Assembly: GCA_964370775.1 (NCBI GenBank)
Contig: CAYJKT010000005.1
Coordinates: 1-64,000 of the forward strand
DNA: 64,000 bases
Direction of reading: 5' to 3'
Source: SIG603 sp964370775
GTDB lineage: Bacteria > Bacillota > Clostridia > Oscillospirales > Acutalibacteraceae
In this document: in pieces, positions 49,033 through 57,676 of the stretch
How the letters are laid out: the number at the start of each line of letters is the position of its first letter
Position numbering within the stretch: position 1 is the stretch's first letter
Made by a program: the position numbers and the translations under genes
The notes under the pieces: generated by a model
The model's database searches: none
The model's input: the letters and a program-made list of their open reading frames with translations, nothing else
What the model was told of the DNA's origin: nothing

Positions 49033-49899
49033 TTGGAAGATACAAGAAATTATAAACAAAATGACATAGAGGGTATGCAATTTGCTGACATAAGTTCTGG
49101 CGAGAAGCTTGATGTCGGCAAAGATTTTGAAAGTTATGTTGCAAGCGAACCAGCACAAGCTGTAGCAACTAACAGACGAGTTATTCACAAACCAAAGTTT
49201 AGATTATCTGATATAACTTTTAATCACGAAGAACCTTTTTTTATAGCTGTTAAAAAAATTATAACGCAATTAGCGATTGTTGCTGTGTTGATTGCATTAT
49301 TAGCTGGTGGCATGTGGGCAAGGCAAGTAACGCTTAGTGCACTGGGTAACGACGACCTCGCAGAGATGTCTCGCATGTCTATATTCCAAGATAGTGTAAG
49401 CGTGAGTTCTTTCACTGTGAGTGGTAATGATAGCGGATCACCAAACACTATAGTAAAAGCATTGCTTAATCATCATGAGCTACCAAGTGTGGTGTCTGAC
49501 AACTTAAGCTTAGTGCCAAAATTTTTGTATGAGCAAATATCAGATATGGTAACTACTAAAACTATTTCTTTTATAGATAACTACAGCAATTTAGATTATT
49601 TAACTTCAATTTACAATAGCTTAGATCTGGGTAACCCAGTGCTTATTAGTTTGGCTTCTGCCGATAACAAAGAGATAATGTACGGCACTGTAACAGCAAT
49701 GGACGTGACCGAAGATGTGATAGAAGTTGTATATGAAAACGGAAAAAATGCTACGTTTACTTTGGAAGACTTTTTTATAGCGACAAGATTGAGCGAAGTA
49801 GACGGACTATCTTTTACGGATAGCATTGCACATTTATGTGGTTTTTACAACATCAATACTGCTATACTAATTAACGATACTACTACAGAAGATGAATAA
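49033..49899 (+). CDS. Single-pass membrane protein of unknown function
   Basis: A 288-residue protein with a soluble N-terminal part (about 1-74), one TM helix (about 76-97, ITQLAIVAVLIALLAGGMWA), and an external domain of about 190 residues rich in beta-strand. I recognise no family. The start is a TTG with GGGGGTG 7 bases upstream. The stop overlaps the first codons of the CCA-adding enzyme gene by 8 bases, so the two are probably translated together. Type II topology, with the C-terminus outside. It may be a cell-envelope protein. Confidence 0.72.
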   Translation: MEDTRNYKQNDIEGMQFADISSGEKLDVGKDFESYVASEPAQAVATNRRVIHKPKFRLSDITFNHEEPFFIAVKKIITQLAIVAVLIALLAGGMWARQVTLSALGNDDLAEMSRMSIFQDSVSVSSFTVSGNDSGSPNTIVKALLNHHELPSVVSDNLSLVPKFLYEQISDMVTTKTISFIDNYSNLDYLTSIYNSLDLGNPVLISLASADNKEIMYGTVTAMDVTEDVIEVVYENGKNATFTLEDFFIATRLSEVDGLSFTDSIAHLCGFYNINTAILINDTTTEDE

Positions 49900-51256
49900 T
49901 ATGGATAAGAAAATTTCATTACCAAATTACGTACAAAAAGCCCTTAACTTGTTAGAAGATAAGGGCTTTTCGGCATACATCGTGGGTGGCTGTGTTAGGG
50001 ATAACCTTATGGGGATTACCCCGTACGACTGGGATATTTGCACATCTGCTTTGCCTAGTGAAATAGCTGAAACTTTTAGTGACCACAAGGTTATAGAGAC
50101 AGGTATTAAGCATGGTACTGTGACTGTTATAATCGACAGTAACAACATAGAGATAACGACTTTTAGAAAAGACGGAGAATACGGCGACCACAGACGACCT
50201 GACAGCGTGATTTTTACGGCTGAACTAGCAGAAGATTTAGCAAGGAGAGACTTTACAATTAATGCTATTGCGTATAATGAGCGTGACGGAATAGTTGATA
50301 TTTTTGCTGGATTGAACGACTTGAATAGCAAGATAATTCGAGCAGTTGGTGTAGCAGAAAATAGGTTTAGCGAGGATAGCTTACGTATATTAAGATGTGT
50401 TAGGTTTGCTTCTGTGCTAGGATTTACTATAGAAAAAAACACCGAGAGGGCAATGTATAACAAGTGTGAGGATTTAACTTACACGGCTCCTGAAAGACAG
50501 TTTGTAGAATTAAAGAAACTTCTTTGTGGAAAGCATGTTTTAAACACCATGTTGAGGTATAAAAAAGTGATGTTCACCTTGATACCTGAGCTAAAAACAT
50601 GTGATGAATGTGAGCAACATAATAAGTATCATATTTACAATGTGTATGAGCATATTTGCAGAGTGGTTAGTGCTATAGACCCTGAACCTGTACTGAGGTT
50701 ATCAGCTTTGTTTCATGATATAGGTAAGCCAAAAGCTAAAAGAATGATTGACGGCAAAGAAAGATTTAGAGGGCACGAGTACGTAAGTACAGATATGTTA
50801 AAGGAGATATTAACAAGTTTTAAATCTGATAATTTAACAATAAATCGAGTGACAGAGCTTGTAAAAAACCACTCTATTTATTATAATATGACTGATAAAA
50901 ATATAAAAAAATATCTTAACAAAATAGGCGAACAAAATTTTAGAGATTTACAAAAACTAAGACTAGCAGATGCTTGTGGAAAAAACCTAAAATTTTATCA
51001 AAAATCAGAAAATCAAATAAACACTGAGCTTGCTATATTAGATAACATAATATCTAGTGGTGCTTGTTTTGATATGTCTAGCTTAAAAATAAACGGAAAA
51101 GACTTGCTGAATTTAGGTTACCCTAGCGGCAAGAATATAGGTATTATTTTAAATGATGTTTTGAACAAAGTGATTAGCGATAAGATTGTTAACGACAAAG
51201 ATATTTTGATAAAATATGTTAAAAAAATGTATAAACATGGTGACAAAATTTCTTGA
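49892..51256 (+). CDS. cca: CCA-adding tRNA nucleotidyltransferase
   Basis: A 454-residue class II nucleotidyltransferase that builds or repairs the CCA end of tRNA. The head domain has AYIVGGCVRDNLMG and the metal-binding YDWDICTSA near residues 30-52, then RRDFTINAIAYN near 118 and RILRCVRFASVLGF near 165. A central HD-type domain carries HDIGKPKAK near residue 270. This layout is shared with poly(A) polymerase; in Firmicutes it is normally the CCA-adding enzyme. The ATG at 49892 overlaps the upstream gene; the ATG at 49901 is an alternative. No terminator of the classic kind follows, only an imperfect hairpin at about 51307-51331. Confidence 0.9.
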   Translation: MNNMDKKISLPNYVQKALNLLEDKGFSAYIVGGCVRDNLMGITPYDWDICTSALPSEIAETFSDHKVIETGIKHGTVTVIIDSNNIEITTFRKDGEYGDHRRPDSVIFTAELAEDLARRDFTINAIAYNERDGIVDIFAGLNDLNSKIIRAVGVAENRFSEDSLRILRCVRFASVLGFTIEKNTERAMYNKCEDLTYTAPERQFVELKKLLCGKHVLNTMLRYKKVMFTLIPELKTCDECEQHNKYHIYNVYEHICRVVSAIDPEPVLRLSALFHDIGKPKAKRMIDGKERFRGHEYVSTDMLKEILTSFKSDNLTINRVTELVKNHSIYYNMTDKNIKKYLNKIGEQNFRDLQKLRLADACGKNLKFYQKSENQINTELAILDNIISSGACFDMSSLKINGKDLLNLGYPSGKNIGIILNDVLNKVISDKIVNDKDILIKYVKKMYKHGDKIS

Positions 51257-51329
51257 TCTTATCTCGTTCTGCTATAGTAGAGTGTAAAACGACTTATGAA
51301 GATAAGTGAATGTTAGGACTAGCAATTCA

Positions 51330-52025
51330 CTATGAAATGTGAGGAAGCGATTTTTTCAAAACATCAATCTCAACTTGCCCAGGGGCGGAAGCTTTTGTTA
51401 CAGTTGCAAAAGTTAGGCAAGAACCCATTTGCGAAGGACAAAGTCTAGTGCACTTGCCAAGCTCGCCCATAGAGATAGCAATGATAGGGTCGGTTTCACG
51501 GCTTATGTTATAGCTTACTTTCATTAAAGCAAGCACATCATGAAAACTTTTTGGCATAACAGCAAGCTTTGGAATGTCAGCACCTAGGCTAATCATTTTC
51601 TTGAAAATATCGCTCATTTCGGCTTCTGTTGGTGTATGATAAAAATAATGAGAGCTAACAATACTTGTGATGTTTTTCTCTTTTGCCTTTTTAATGTAAT
51701 GCTGAACTTTTGCCTCGCCAAGACTAAGCTCAATATCAATTGCACACAAATTATCAAGAGTGATAGCTTTGTCTAAAATAGCTTCATAAGCTGTAGGGTC
51801 GCCCTCGCCACCCTCGGTAGTGGTTCTATATGTTAAAATAATCGGAGTTCCACAGGCGATAACTGTATCACTCACATCAAATATGTCGTCTAAATAATGG
51901 TCTACACGCCATTCGATAATATCAGCACCACTTTTTGTAACAAGCTGTAAGTCGCTCAGTAAATCATTTTTATTCTTAGCTGTCACAGGCACGCAGATAA
52001 GCGGTTTTTTATATGTAAAGTTCAT
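51330..52025 (-). CDS. aroD: 3-dehydroquinate dehydratase, type I
   Basis: A 231-residue class I dehydroquinase, third step of the shikimate pathway. Visible are ADIIEWRVDHYLDD near residues 33-46, the catalytic His in SSHYFYHTP near 126, and the Schiff-base Lys in DIPKLAVMPKS near 152. The C-terminal loop CLTFATVTKASAPGQ is also typical. Length is right. The gene faces the cca gene. The other shikimate genes are not in the window. A clear -10 or operator is not seen. Confidence 0.95.
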   Translation of the reverse strand: MNFTYKKPLICVPVTAKNKNDLLSDLQLVTKSGADIIEWRVDHYLDDIFDVSDTVIACGTPIILTYRTTTEGGEGDPTAYEAILDKAITLDNLCAIDIELSLGEAKVQHYIKKAKEKNITSIVSSHYFYHTPTEAEMSDIFKKMISLGADIPKLAVMPKSFHDVLALMKVSYNISRETDPIIAISMGELGKCTRLCPSQMGSCLTFATVTKASAPGQVEIDVLKKSLPHIS

Positions 52026-52205
52026 AATATTACTCCCTATATATTAGTATAGGATTTATTGTACCATGATAAAGAAATTTATTCAATAAAAAAGATTATA
52101 AAATGAAATAAGCATGTCAAATTACAGCTAAAATATGCATAATTGCACTATATATAGTATAAAAAATAAAAATTTAAAAAAATATTAATTTTACTAAAAA
52201 AATAC

Positions 52206-52519
52206 TTGCATTTTACCTAGTCTTATGGTATTATAATTGAGCGTGACTGCAACAGATATGCGATGAAGCGGGAGGTTGCAACGATTTTCGTTGGTTTTTC
52301 CGTGGAGTATGTCCGATTTTAAACCGGGCGACAAAACATATAAGGAACCACTTGTCCTAGACTAGTAGGCCGTTAATACGTGTTTTTAAGTGTTTATTTC
52401 GGATTTCGTTTAATTTTTTTACGATGTCCGTTTTTTGTGCCTTTAACAGCAAACACCCGAAAAGGTAGAAGATAAATGCCGTCCCCAATACTAATATAAT
52501 TTTTAAGGAGGCGATTTAA
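52206..52519 (+). promoter_or_regulatory. S10 operon promoter and long structured leader
   Basis: TTGCAT (52206-52211) and TATTAT (52229-52234) are 17 bases apart, with TATAAT overlapping at 52232-52237. The leader of about 275 bases has several foldable parts: TGCAAC (52248-52253) with GTTGCA (52275-52280); CAACGA-TTT-TCGTTG (52279-52293) followed by GTTTTT; and CGGA..TCGT (52400-52409) with ACGA..TCCG (52421-52430) followed by TTTTTT. The last two look like terminators, and the first two compete for 52279-52280. This suggests attenuation of the ribosomal operon, perhaps by L4 as in other bacteria. The remainder of the gap to aroD (52026-52205) is AT-rich with no gene. Confidence 0.65.
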
Positions 52520-52831
52520 GTGGCAGTCAAAGAAAAGATAAGAATAAGAATTAAGGGTTACGACCATCAGTTGGTGGATACTTCAGCTGCGAAGATTGTT
52601 ATGACAGCGAAGAAAACAGGTTCAAGAGTTTCAGGTCCTGTGCCACTACCAACAGAAAAACAAATCATCACAATTCTACGTGCTGTGCATAAATACAAAG
52701 ACAGCCGTGAGCAATTCGAGATGAGAACTCACAAAAGACTTATCGATGTATTAAGACCTAGCAACAAAACAGTTGAAGCGCTTATGGGTCTTGAGCTCCC
52801 AGCCGGTGTTGAGATAGAAATTAAACTATAA
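52520..52831 (+). CDS. rpsJ: 30S ribosomal protein S10
   Basis: The 103-residue S10, a head protein of the small subunit that also takes part in transcription antitermination as NusE. The core KIRIRIKGYDHQLVDTSAAKI, the VSGPVPLPTEK loop and the EMRTHKRLIDVL motif are present. The start is GTG at 52520 after AGGAGGCGATTTAA. It is the first gene of the S10-spc cluster. The 89-base gap before rplC holds a 12-bp hairpin (52857-52868 with 52876-52887). Confidence 0.99.
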   Translation: MAVKEKIRIRIKGYDHQLVDTSAAKIVMTAKKTGSRVSGPVPLPTEKQIITILRAVHKYKDSREQFEMRTHKRLIDVLRPSNKTVEALMGLELPAGVEIEIKL

Positions 52832-52920
52832 TCAACCAACCGAGACTGAGGATTATGTTTGCGAAAAATAATTGCTTTTTCGTAAACCAATAAGCCAAAC
52901 CAAAGAAAGGATGCTCACAC

Positions 52921-53553
52921 ATGAAAAAAGCAATCATTGGAAAGAAAATCGGTATGACACAGATTTTCAACGAACAAGGAAAAGTAGTTCCTGTAACTGT
53001 TGTTGAGGCAGGCCCATGCGTGGTTACTCAATTAAAAACAGTTGAAAACGACGGCTATGCAGCTGTTCAAGTTGGTTTTGGAGACCAAAAACCTCAAAGA
53101 GTTACAAAACCTCTTATGGGTCACTTCAAAAAAGGCGATGTAGCACCAAAAAGAACTTTAAGAGAGTTCAGATTTGAGGATACAAGCTCTTACAACGTAG
53201 GCGATTTAATTAAAGCAGACGTTTTTGAAGAAGGCGAGAAAATCGACGTAACAGGTACTAGCAAAGGTAAAGGATACAGCGGTGTTATTAAACGCTGGAA
53301 CTTCTCAAGATTAAAAGAAACTCATGGTACAGGCCCTGTTCACCGTCACGGTGGTTCAAACGGTGCTAACTCAAACCCATCAAGAGTTTTCAAAGGCTTG
53401 AAAATGGCTGGACACTTAGGTGTTGAGAAAGTTACAGTTCAAAACCTTACAGTAGTTAAAGTAGATGCTGAAAACAACCTAATCGCTATCAAAGGTGCTA
53501 TTCCAGGCCCTAACGGTGGAACAGTTGTTATCCGCAACAACATCAAAGGTTAA
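52921..53553 (+). CDS. rplC: 50S ribosomal protein L3
   Basis: The 210-residue L3, an early-binding large-subunit protein whose loop reaches towards the peptidyl transferase centre. The opening KKAIIGKKIGMTQIFNEQGKVVPVTVVEAGP and the GTSKGKGYSGVIKRWNF and HGTGPVHRHGGS segments are typical. AGAAAGGATG lies before the ATG. rplD follows by 17 bases. Confidence 0.99.
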   Translation: MKKAIIGKKIGMTQIFNEQGKVVPVTVVEAGPCVVTQLKTVENDGYAAVQVGFGDQKPQRVTKPLMGHFKKGDVAPKRTLREFRFEDTSSYNVGDLIKADVFEEGEKIDVTGTSKGKGYSGVIKRWNFSRLKETHGTGPVHRHGGSNGANSNPSRVFKGLKMAGHLGVEKVTVQNLTVVKVDAENNLIAIKGAIPGPNGGTVVIRNNIKG

Positions 53554-53570
53554 GGGAAGGAGGAAATATA

Positions 53571-54194
53571 ATGCCAACAGTAGCAGTAGTAAATGCTTTA
53601 GGTAAAGAAGTTGAACAAATCGAATTATCTAATGAGATTTTTGGTATAGAGCCAAACATGGCAGCTATGCACACTATGGTAAAAAGCTATTTAGCTAACC
53701 AAAGACAAGGCACTCAATCTGCATTAACAAGAGCAGAAGTAAGAGGCGGTGGTAAAAAACCTTGGCGCCAAAAAGGTACTGGTAGAGCAAGACAAGGTTC
53801 TACAAGAGCACCTCAATGGAGACACGGTGGCGTAGTTTTCGCTCCAAAGCCTAGAGATTATAGCTTCACAGTTAACAGAAAAGTTAAAAGATTAGCTATG
53901 AAATCAGCTTTATCAAGCAAAGTAGCAGATAATCAAATGATCGTAATCGATACATTCGGTATTACAGAGTTCAAAACTAAAAAAATGATTGAAATCTTAA
54001 ACAATATCGGTGCTGAGAAAAAAGTTCTTATCGTATTACCAGAAAATGATAAAAAATTAATAGCTTCAGCTAATAACATCCCAGGTGTTAAAACAGCAGG
54101 AGTTAACACAATAAATGTTTATGACATTTTAAATGCAGACAAATTCGTAGTAATTAAAGCTGCAGTAGAAAAAATCCAGGAGGTGTATGCATAA
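53571..54194 (+). CDS. rplD: 50S ribosomal protein L4
   Basis: The 207-residue L4, which lines the exit tunnel and, in E. coli, represses the S10 operon. The long loop RGGGKKPWRQKGTGRARQGS, which reaches the tunnel and is a known site of macrolide resistance mutations, is intact. AGGAGGAAATATA precedes the ATG. Its TAA shares one base with the ATG of rplW (TAATG), so the two are translationally coupled. Confidence 0.99.
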   Translation: MPTVAVVNALGKEVEQIELSNEIFGIEPNMAAMHTMVKSYLANQRQGTQSALTRAEVRGGGKKPWRQKGTGRARQGSTRAPQWRHGGVVFAPKPRDYSFTVNRKVKRLAMKSALSSKVADNQMIVIDTFGITEFKTKKMIEILNNIGAEKKVLIVLPENDKKLIASANNIPGVKTAGVNTINVYDILNADKFVVIKAAVEKIQEVYA

Positions 54195-54484
54195 TGATCG
54201 CACAAGAAATTATAGTACGTCCTATTATCACAGAGAAAACTATGGATGGTATCGCTAGCAAAAAATACACTTTCGAAGTAGCTAAAGCAGCTACTAAAAT
54301 TGACATCAAAAGAGCTGTTGAAGAACTTTTCGGTGTTAGTGTAAGCAAAGTAAACACTCTTCATGTAAGAGGACATCTTCGCCGTCAAGGCAGAACACAA
54401 GGTTATACAAGAAGCTGGAAAAAAGCGTATGTTACACTTACAGCTGACAGCAAAACAATTGAATTCTTTGAATCAATGATCTAA
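54194..54484 (+). CDS. rplW: 50S ribosomal protein L23
   Basis: The 96-residue L23, which sits at the tunnel exit and is the docking site for trigger factor and SRP. The VRPIITEKTMDGIASKKYTF opening and the VNTLHVRGHLRRQGR segment are typical. Its ATG overlaps the stop of rplD by one base. A gap of 113 bases with several hairpins separates it from rplB, unusually long for this cluster. Confidence 0.98.
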   Translation: MIAQEIIVRPIITEKTMDGIASKKYTFEVAKAATKIDIKRAVEELFGVSVSKVNTLHVRGHLRRQGRTQGYTRSWKKAYVTLTADSKTIEFFESMI

Positions 54485-54510
54485 TAACCTAACGGGGCGA
54501 ATGTCCCAAA

Positions 54511-54567
54511 ACCTATTTGATAGGTGACAAAACAATTGTCAAGCAGGAATGGACGAATTTCCCGTCC
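54511..54567 (+). promoter_or_regulatory. Hairpin cluster between rplW and rplB
   Basis: Three short perfect hairpins follow in order: ACCTA-N5-TAGGT (54511-54525), GACAA-N5-TTGTC (54526-54540) and GGACG-N7-CGTCC (54551-54567). They lie just before the rplB ribosome binding site. No T-run follows, so they are not terminators; they may be an RNA-processing site or a protein-binding site. Confidence 0.5.
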
Positions 54568-54597
54568 GCAAAGCAAAATATAAGGAGAGTGAATCTA

Positions 54598-55374
54598 GTG
54601 GCAATAAAAACCTATAAACCGACCACAAACGGTAGACGTAACATGTCGGTTACAGATTATAGCGTACTTTCTAAAAATGGACCTGAAAAAAGTCTTTTAG
54701 CTCCACTAAAGAAAAACGCAGGTAGAAATAGCTACGGTAGAATTACAGTTCGTCATAGAGGCGGCGGTAACCGTAAGAAATATAGACTAATTGACTTTAA
54801 ACGTCAAAACACAGAGCAAGCAACTGTTGTTGGTATCGAGTACGATCCAAACCGTTCAGCTTTCATCGCACTTATCCAATACGATAACGGCGCTAAAAGC
54901 TACATCACAGCTGCTAATGGCATGAAAGCTGGCGACAAAGTTGTTGCTGGTGCAGAAGCTGATATCAAACCAGGTAACGCACTACCACTTAAAAACATCC
55001 CAGTTGGTACTTTCATCCACAACATCGAACTTTACCCANNNNNNNNNNGAATGGCTCTTCTAAGACTTCCATCTGGCGAGCTAAGAAACGTTAGCTAAAA
55101 ATGTATTGCTTCTATCGGTCAAGTAAGTAATATCGACCACGAAAACGTGAAAATCGGTAAAGCTGGTAGAAAAAGACACATGGGTATCAGACCTACAGTT
55201 AGAGGTTCTGTTATGAACCCTTGCGATCACCCTCACGGTGGTGGTGAAGGTAAATCACCTATCGGTCGTTCAGGTCCTGTTACTCCTTGGGGTAAACCAG
55301 CACTTGGTCTAAAAACAAGAAACAAACACAAAGCTAGCGATAAATTCATCGTAAGACGCAGAGACGGCAAGTAA
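54598..55374 (+). pseudogene. rplB: 50S ribosomal protein L2, interrupted by an assembly gap and an in-frame stop
   Basis: L2 is a core 23S-binding protein needed for peptidyl transfer. Frame from GTG 54598 (AAGGAG upstream) is open to the ten Ns at 55039-55048, then again to a TAA at 55096-55098, and after this continues with CIASIGQVSNIDHENVKIGKAG to 55374. The frame is the same throughout. Only four codons separate IHNIELYP from ALLRLPSGE, whereas L2 normally has about 22 (the GKGGQ...MAKEG region); about 18 residues are missing. So the gap of ten Ns probably stands for about 64 bases. The TAA replaces a codon for a residue such as Glu. Since L2 is essential, I think the gene is intact in the organism. 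Confidence 0.9.
55039..55048. other. Assembly gap of ten Ns
   Basis: Ten Ns inside rplB. The fixed length suggests a scaffolding placeholder. Comparison with the expected length of L2 suggests that about 54 further bases are missing. Confidence 0.97.
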
Positions 55375-55393
55375 TAGAAAGGAGCAATAAACT

Positions 55394-55666
55394 ATGAGCA
55401 GAAGCTTAAAAAAAGGACCTTTTATTCAGCCGGTTCTATTAAAAAGAGTTCAAGCAATGAACGAAGCCGGAGAGAAAAAGATTATCAAAACATGGAGCAG
55501 AGCATCAATGATTTTCCCTGATTTTGTTGGCCATACAATAGCTGTTCACGACGGACGTAAACACGTGCCTGTATATGTAACAGAAGACATGGTTGGACAT
55601 AAACTAGGCGAATTTGCTCCAACAAGAACATTTAAAGGCCACGCAGGTGGCAAAACTAGCAGATAA
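55394..55666 (+). CDS. rpsS: 30S ribosomal protein S19
   Basis: The 90-residue S19 of the small-subunit head. The opening SRSLKKGPF, the IKTWSRASMIFPDFVGHTIAVHDGRKHVPVYV core and the GEFAPTRTFKGH end are all typical. AAAGGAG lies before the ATG. It follows rplB by 19 bases. Confidence 0.99.
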   Translation: MSRSLKKGPFIQPVLLKRVQAMNEAGEKKIIKTWSRASMIFPDFVGHTIAVHDGRKHVPVYVTEDMVGHKLGEFAPTRTFKGHAGGKTSR

Positions 55667-55683
55667 GAGAAAGGAAGTATATA

Positions 55684-56019
55684 ATGGAAGCTAAAGCTAT
55701 ATTAAAATATACCCGTATTTCTCCAAGAAAAGTAGGAATTGTTCTTGATCTTATCAGAAATAAGCCAGTTGATTTGGCAATGGGTATTCTAAAACACACA
55801 CCTAAAGCTGCATGTGAAGATTTACAAAAACTTCTAAAAAGCGCTATTGCAAATGCAGAAAACAACAATAACATGGATGTTAGCAAGCTATACGTAGCAG
55901 AGTGCTTTGTAACTCCTGGTCCTATTCTTAAAAGAATTCGCCCAAGAGCACAAGGTAGAGCATTCAGAATTTTAAAAAGAACTTCTCACATCACAATCGT
56001 TGTGAAAGAAAAAGAGTAA
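55684..56019 (+). CDS. rplV: 50S ribosomal protein L22
   Basis: The 111-residue L22, whose long hairpin lines the exit tunnel. The ARISPRKV-type start (TRISPRKVGIVLDLIRNKPV) and the conserved hairpin GPILKRIRPRAQGRAFRILKRTSHI are present. GAAAGGAAG lies before the ATG. Confidence 0.98.
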   Translation: MEAKAILKYTRISPRKVGIVLDLIRNKPVDLAMGILKHTPKAACEDLQKLLKSAIANAENNNNMDVSKLYVAECFVTPGPILKRIRPRAQGRAFRILKRTSHITIVVKEKE

Positions 56020-56034
56020 TAGGAGGGTAGAACT

Positions 56035-56739
56035 ATGGGTCAAAAAGTACATCCACACGGTCTTCGTGTTGGCGTTATAAAAGACTGGGATTCTCGCTGG
56101 TATGTTAAGAAAAATGTTTTCGGAGATACACTTGTTGAGGACTACAACCTCCGCAAAATGTTGAAAAAACAACTACACAGTGCAGGGGTTCCAAAAATTG
56201 AAATCGAGCGTGACGCAACTAAAGTTCGTATTCACGTTCACTGTGCAAAACCTGGTATGATTATCGGTAAAGGTGGAGCAGAGATAGAGAAATTAAAAGC
56301 ACAATGCGAAAAATTCTTAAACAAACCTGTGCTTATTAATATCGTTGAGGTAAAACAACCAGACTTAAATGCTCAATTAGTAGCAGAAAGCATTGCTTTA
56401 CAACTAGAGAAAAGAATTTCTTTTAGAAGAGCTATGAAACAAGCTATTGGCAGATGCATGCGTCTAGGCGCAAAAGGTATCAAAACTCAAGTATCAGGCA
56501 GACTTGGCGGAGCTGAGATTGCAAGAACAGAGAGATACCACGATGGCACAATACCTCTACAAACAATTAGAGCTGATATTGATTACGGTTTCTGGGAAGC
56601 TGATACAACTTACGGCAAATTAGGCGTAAAAGTATGGCTATACAAAGGCGAAGTTTTACAAGATAACAGAAATCAAAGCAATAACAACAACAGAAGAAGA
56701 GATAACAGAGACAATAAAAGGGAAGGAGGCCGTAAATAA
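56035..56739 (+). CDS. rpsC: 30S ribosomal protein S3
   Basis: The 234-residue S3, part of the mRNA entry tunnel. It opens with MGQKVHPHGLRVGVIKDWDSRWY, has the KH motif MIIGKGGAEIEKLK, and the C-terminal ARTERYHDGTIPLQTIRADIDYGF. The tail is rich in Asn and Arg, like that of PNPase here. AGGAGGG lies before the ATG. Its stop shares a base with the ATG of rplP. Confidence 0.99.
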   Translation: MGQKVHPHGLRVGVIKDWDSRWYVKKNVFGDTLVEDYNLRKMLKKQLHSAGVPKIEIERDATKVRIHVHCAKPGMIIGKGGAEIEKLKAQCEKFLNKPVLINIVEVKQPDLNAQLVAESIALQLEKRISFRRAMKQAIGRCMRLGAKGIKTQVSGRLGGAEIARTERYHDGTIPLQTIRADIDYGFWEADTTYGKLGVKVWLYKGEVLQDNRNQSNNNNRRRDNRDNKREGGRK

Positions 56740-57155
56740 TGTTACTTCCTAAAAGAGTTAAATACAGACGTGTCCACAGAGGCAGAATGAAGGGTAAAGC
56801 TACAAGAGGTAATAAAGTCACTTATGGTGAGTTCGGACTCCAAGCTACTGAGCCTACATGGATCACTTCAAGACAAATAGAAGCAGCTCGTATCGCTATG
56901 ACACGTTACTGCAAAAGATTTGGTAAAGTTTGGATCAAAATTTTCCCAGACAAGCCAATCACACAAAAACCTGCTGAAACAAGAATGGGATCTGGTAAAG
57001 GTTCACCTGAGTATTGGGTAGCAGTTGTTAAGCCAGGCAGAATTATGTTTGAGCTTGCAGGAGTACCTGAAGAGACAGCAAGAGAAGCAATGCGTCTTGC
57101 GGCTAATAAATTGCCGATAAAATGCAAATTCGTACTAAAAGGACAGGAGGATTAA
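56739..57155 (+). CDS. rplP: 50S ribosomal protein L16
   Basis: The 138-residue L16 near the A-site of the large subunit. MLLPKRVKYRRVHRGRMKG, GEFGLQATEPTWITSRQIEAARIA and the GSGKGSPEYWVAVVKPGR segments are diagnostic. The ATG overlaps the rpsC stop, and GGAAGGAGG lies in the end of rpsC. Confidence 0.99.
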   Translation: MLLPKRVKYRRVHRGRMKGKATRGNKVTYGEFGLQATEPTWITSRQIEAARIAMTRYCKRFGKVWIKIFPDKPITQKPAETRMGSGKGSPEYWVAVVKPGRIMFELAGVPEETAREAMRLAANKLPIKCKFVLKGQED

Positions 57156-57158
57156 TTA

Positions 57159-57359
57159 ATGAAAGCTTCACAACTTAGAGATATGAAAAATGAAGAGTTA
57201 GTTTCTAAGCTTACAGAATTACAAGCTGAGCTATTTAATCTTCGTTTCCAACTAGCTATTAACCAGCTCGATAACCCTATGCGTATCAAAGCAGTTAAAA
57301 AAGATATAGCAAGAATAAAAACAGTTATTCGTGCAAACGAATTAACACAAAACGCATAA
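57159..57359 (+). CDS. rpmC: 50S ribosomal protein L29
   Basis: The 66-residue L29 at the tunnel exit. It is a two-helix protein with LRDMKNEELVSKLTELQAELFNLRFQ and the DIARIKTVIRANE end. It follows rplP by 3 bases and AGGAGG lies before the ATG. Confidence 0.98.
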   Translation: MKASQLRDMKNEELVSKLTELQAELFNLRFQLAINQLDNPMRIKAVKKDIARIKTVIRANELTQNA

Positions 57360-57375
57360 GGGAGGAGGAGTTACC

Positions 57376-57636
57376 GTGAGCGAAAGAACAAGTATGAGAA
57401 AAACTACTGTGGGCAGAGTAGTAAGCGATAAAATGGATAAAACAATCGTTGTTGCTATCGAAGATAGCGTAAGACACCCACTTTACAAAAAAATCATCAA
57501 AAGAACCATGAAGAAAAAAGCCCATGACGAAAACAATGAGGCTAAAATCGGTGACAGAGTACGCATAATGGAAACCCGCCCTCTATCTAAAGATAAAAGA
57601 TGGCGTTTGGTGGAAATCGTAGAAAAAGCAAAATAA
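57376..57636 (+). CDS. rpsQ: 30S ribosomal protein S17
   Basis: The 86-residue S17, a primary binder of 16S rRNA. TTVGRVVSDKMDKTIVVAIE and the KIGDRVRIMETRPLSKDKRWRLVEIVEKAK end are typical. GTG start with GGAGGAGTTACC upstream. Confidence 0.98.
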   Translation: MSERTSMRKTTVGRVVSDKMDKTIVVAIEDSVRHPLYKKIIKRTMKKKAHDENNEAKIGDRVRIMETRPLSKDKRWRLVEIVEKAK

Positions 57637-57676
57637 TTACGATTAGAATAAAATTGGCTTTAAGGAGGAACACACT

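Noticed and set aside
51290..51332. Hairpin between cca and aroD as a CsrA-binding GGA loop
   Set aside because: The loop holds GGA but lies after both convergent genes, not in a leader, and the stem is imperfect.
55096..55098. TAA as a recoded sense codon
   Set aside because: TAA ends most genes of the window normally, so a changed genetic code is excluded.
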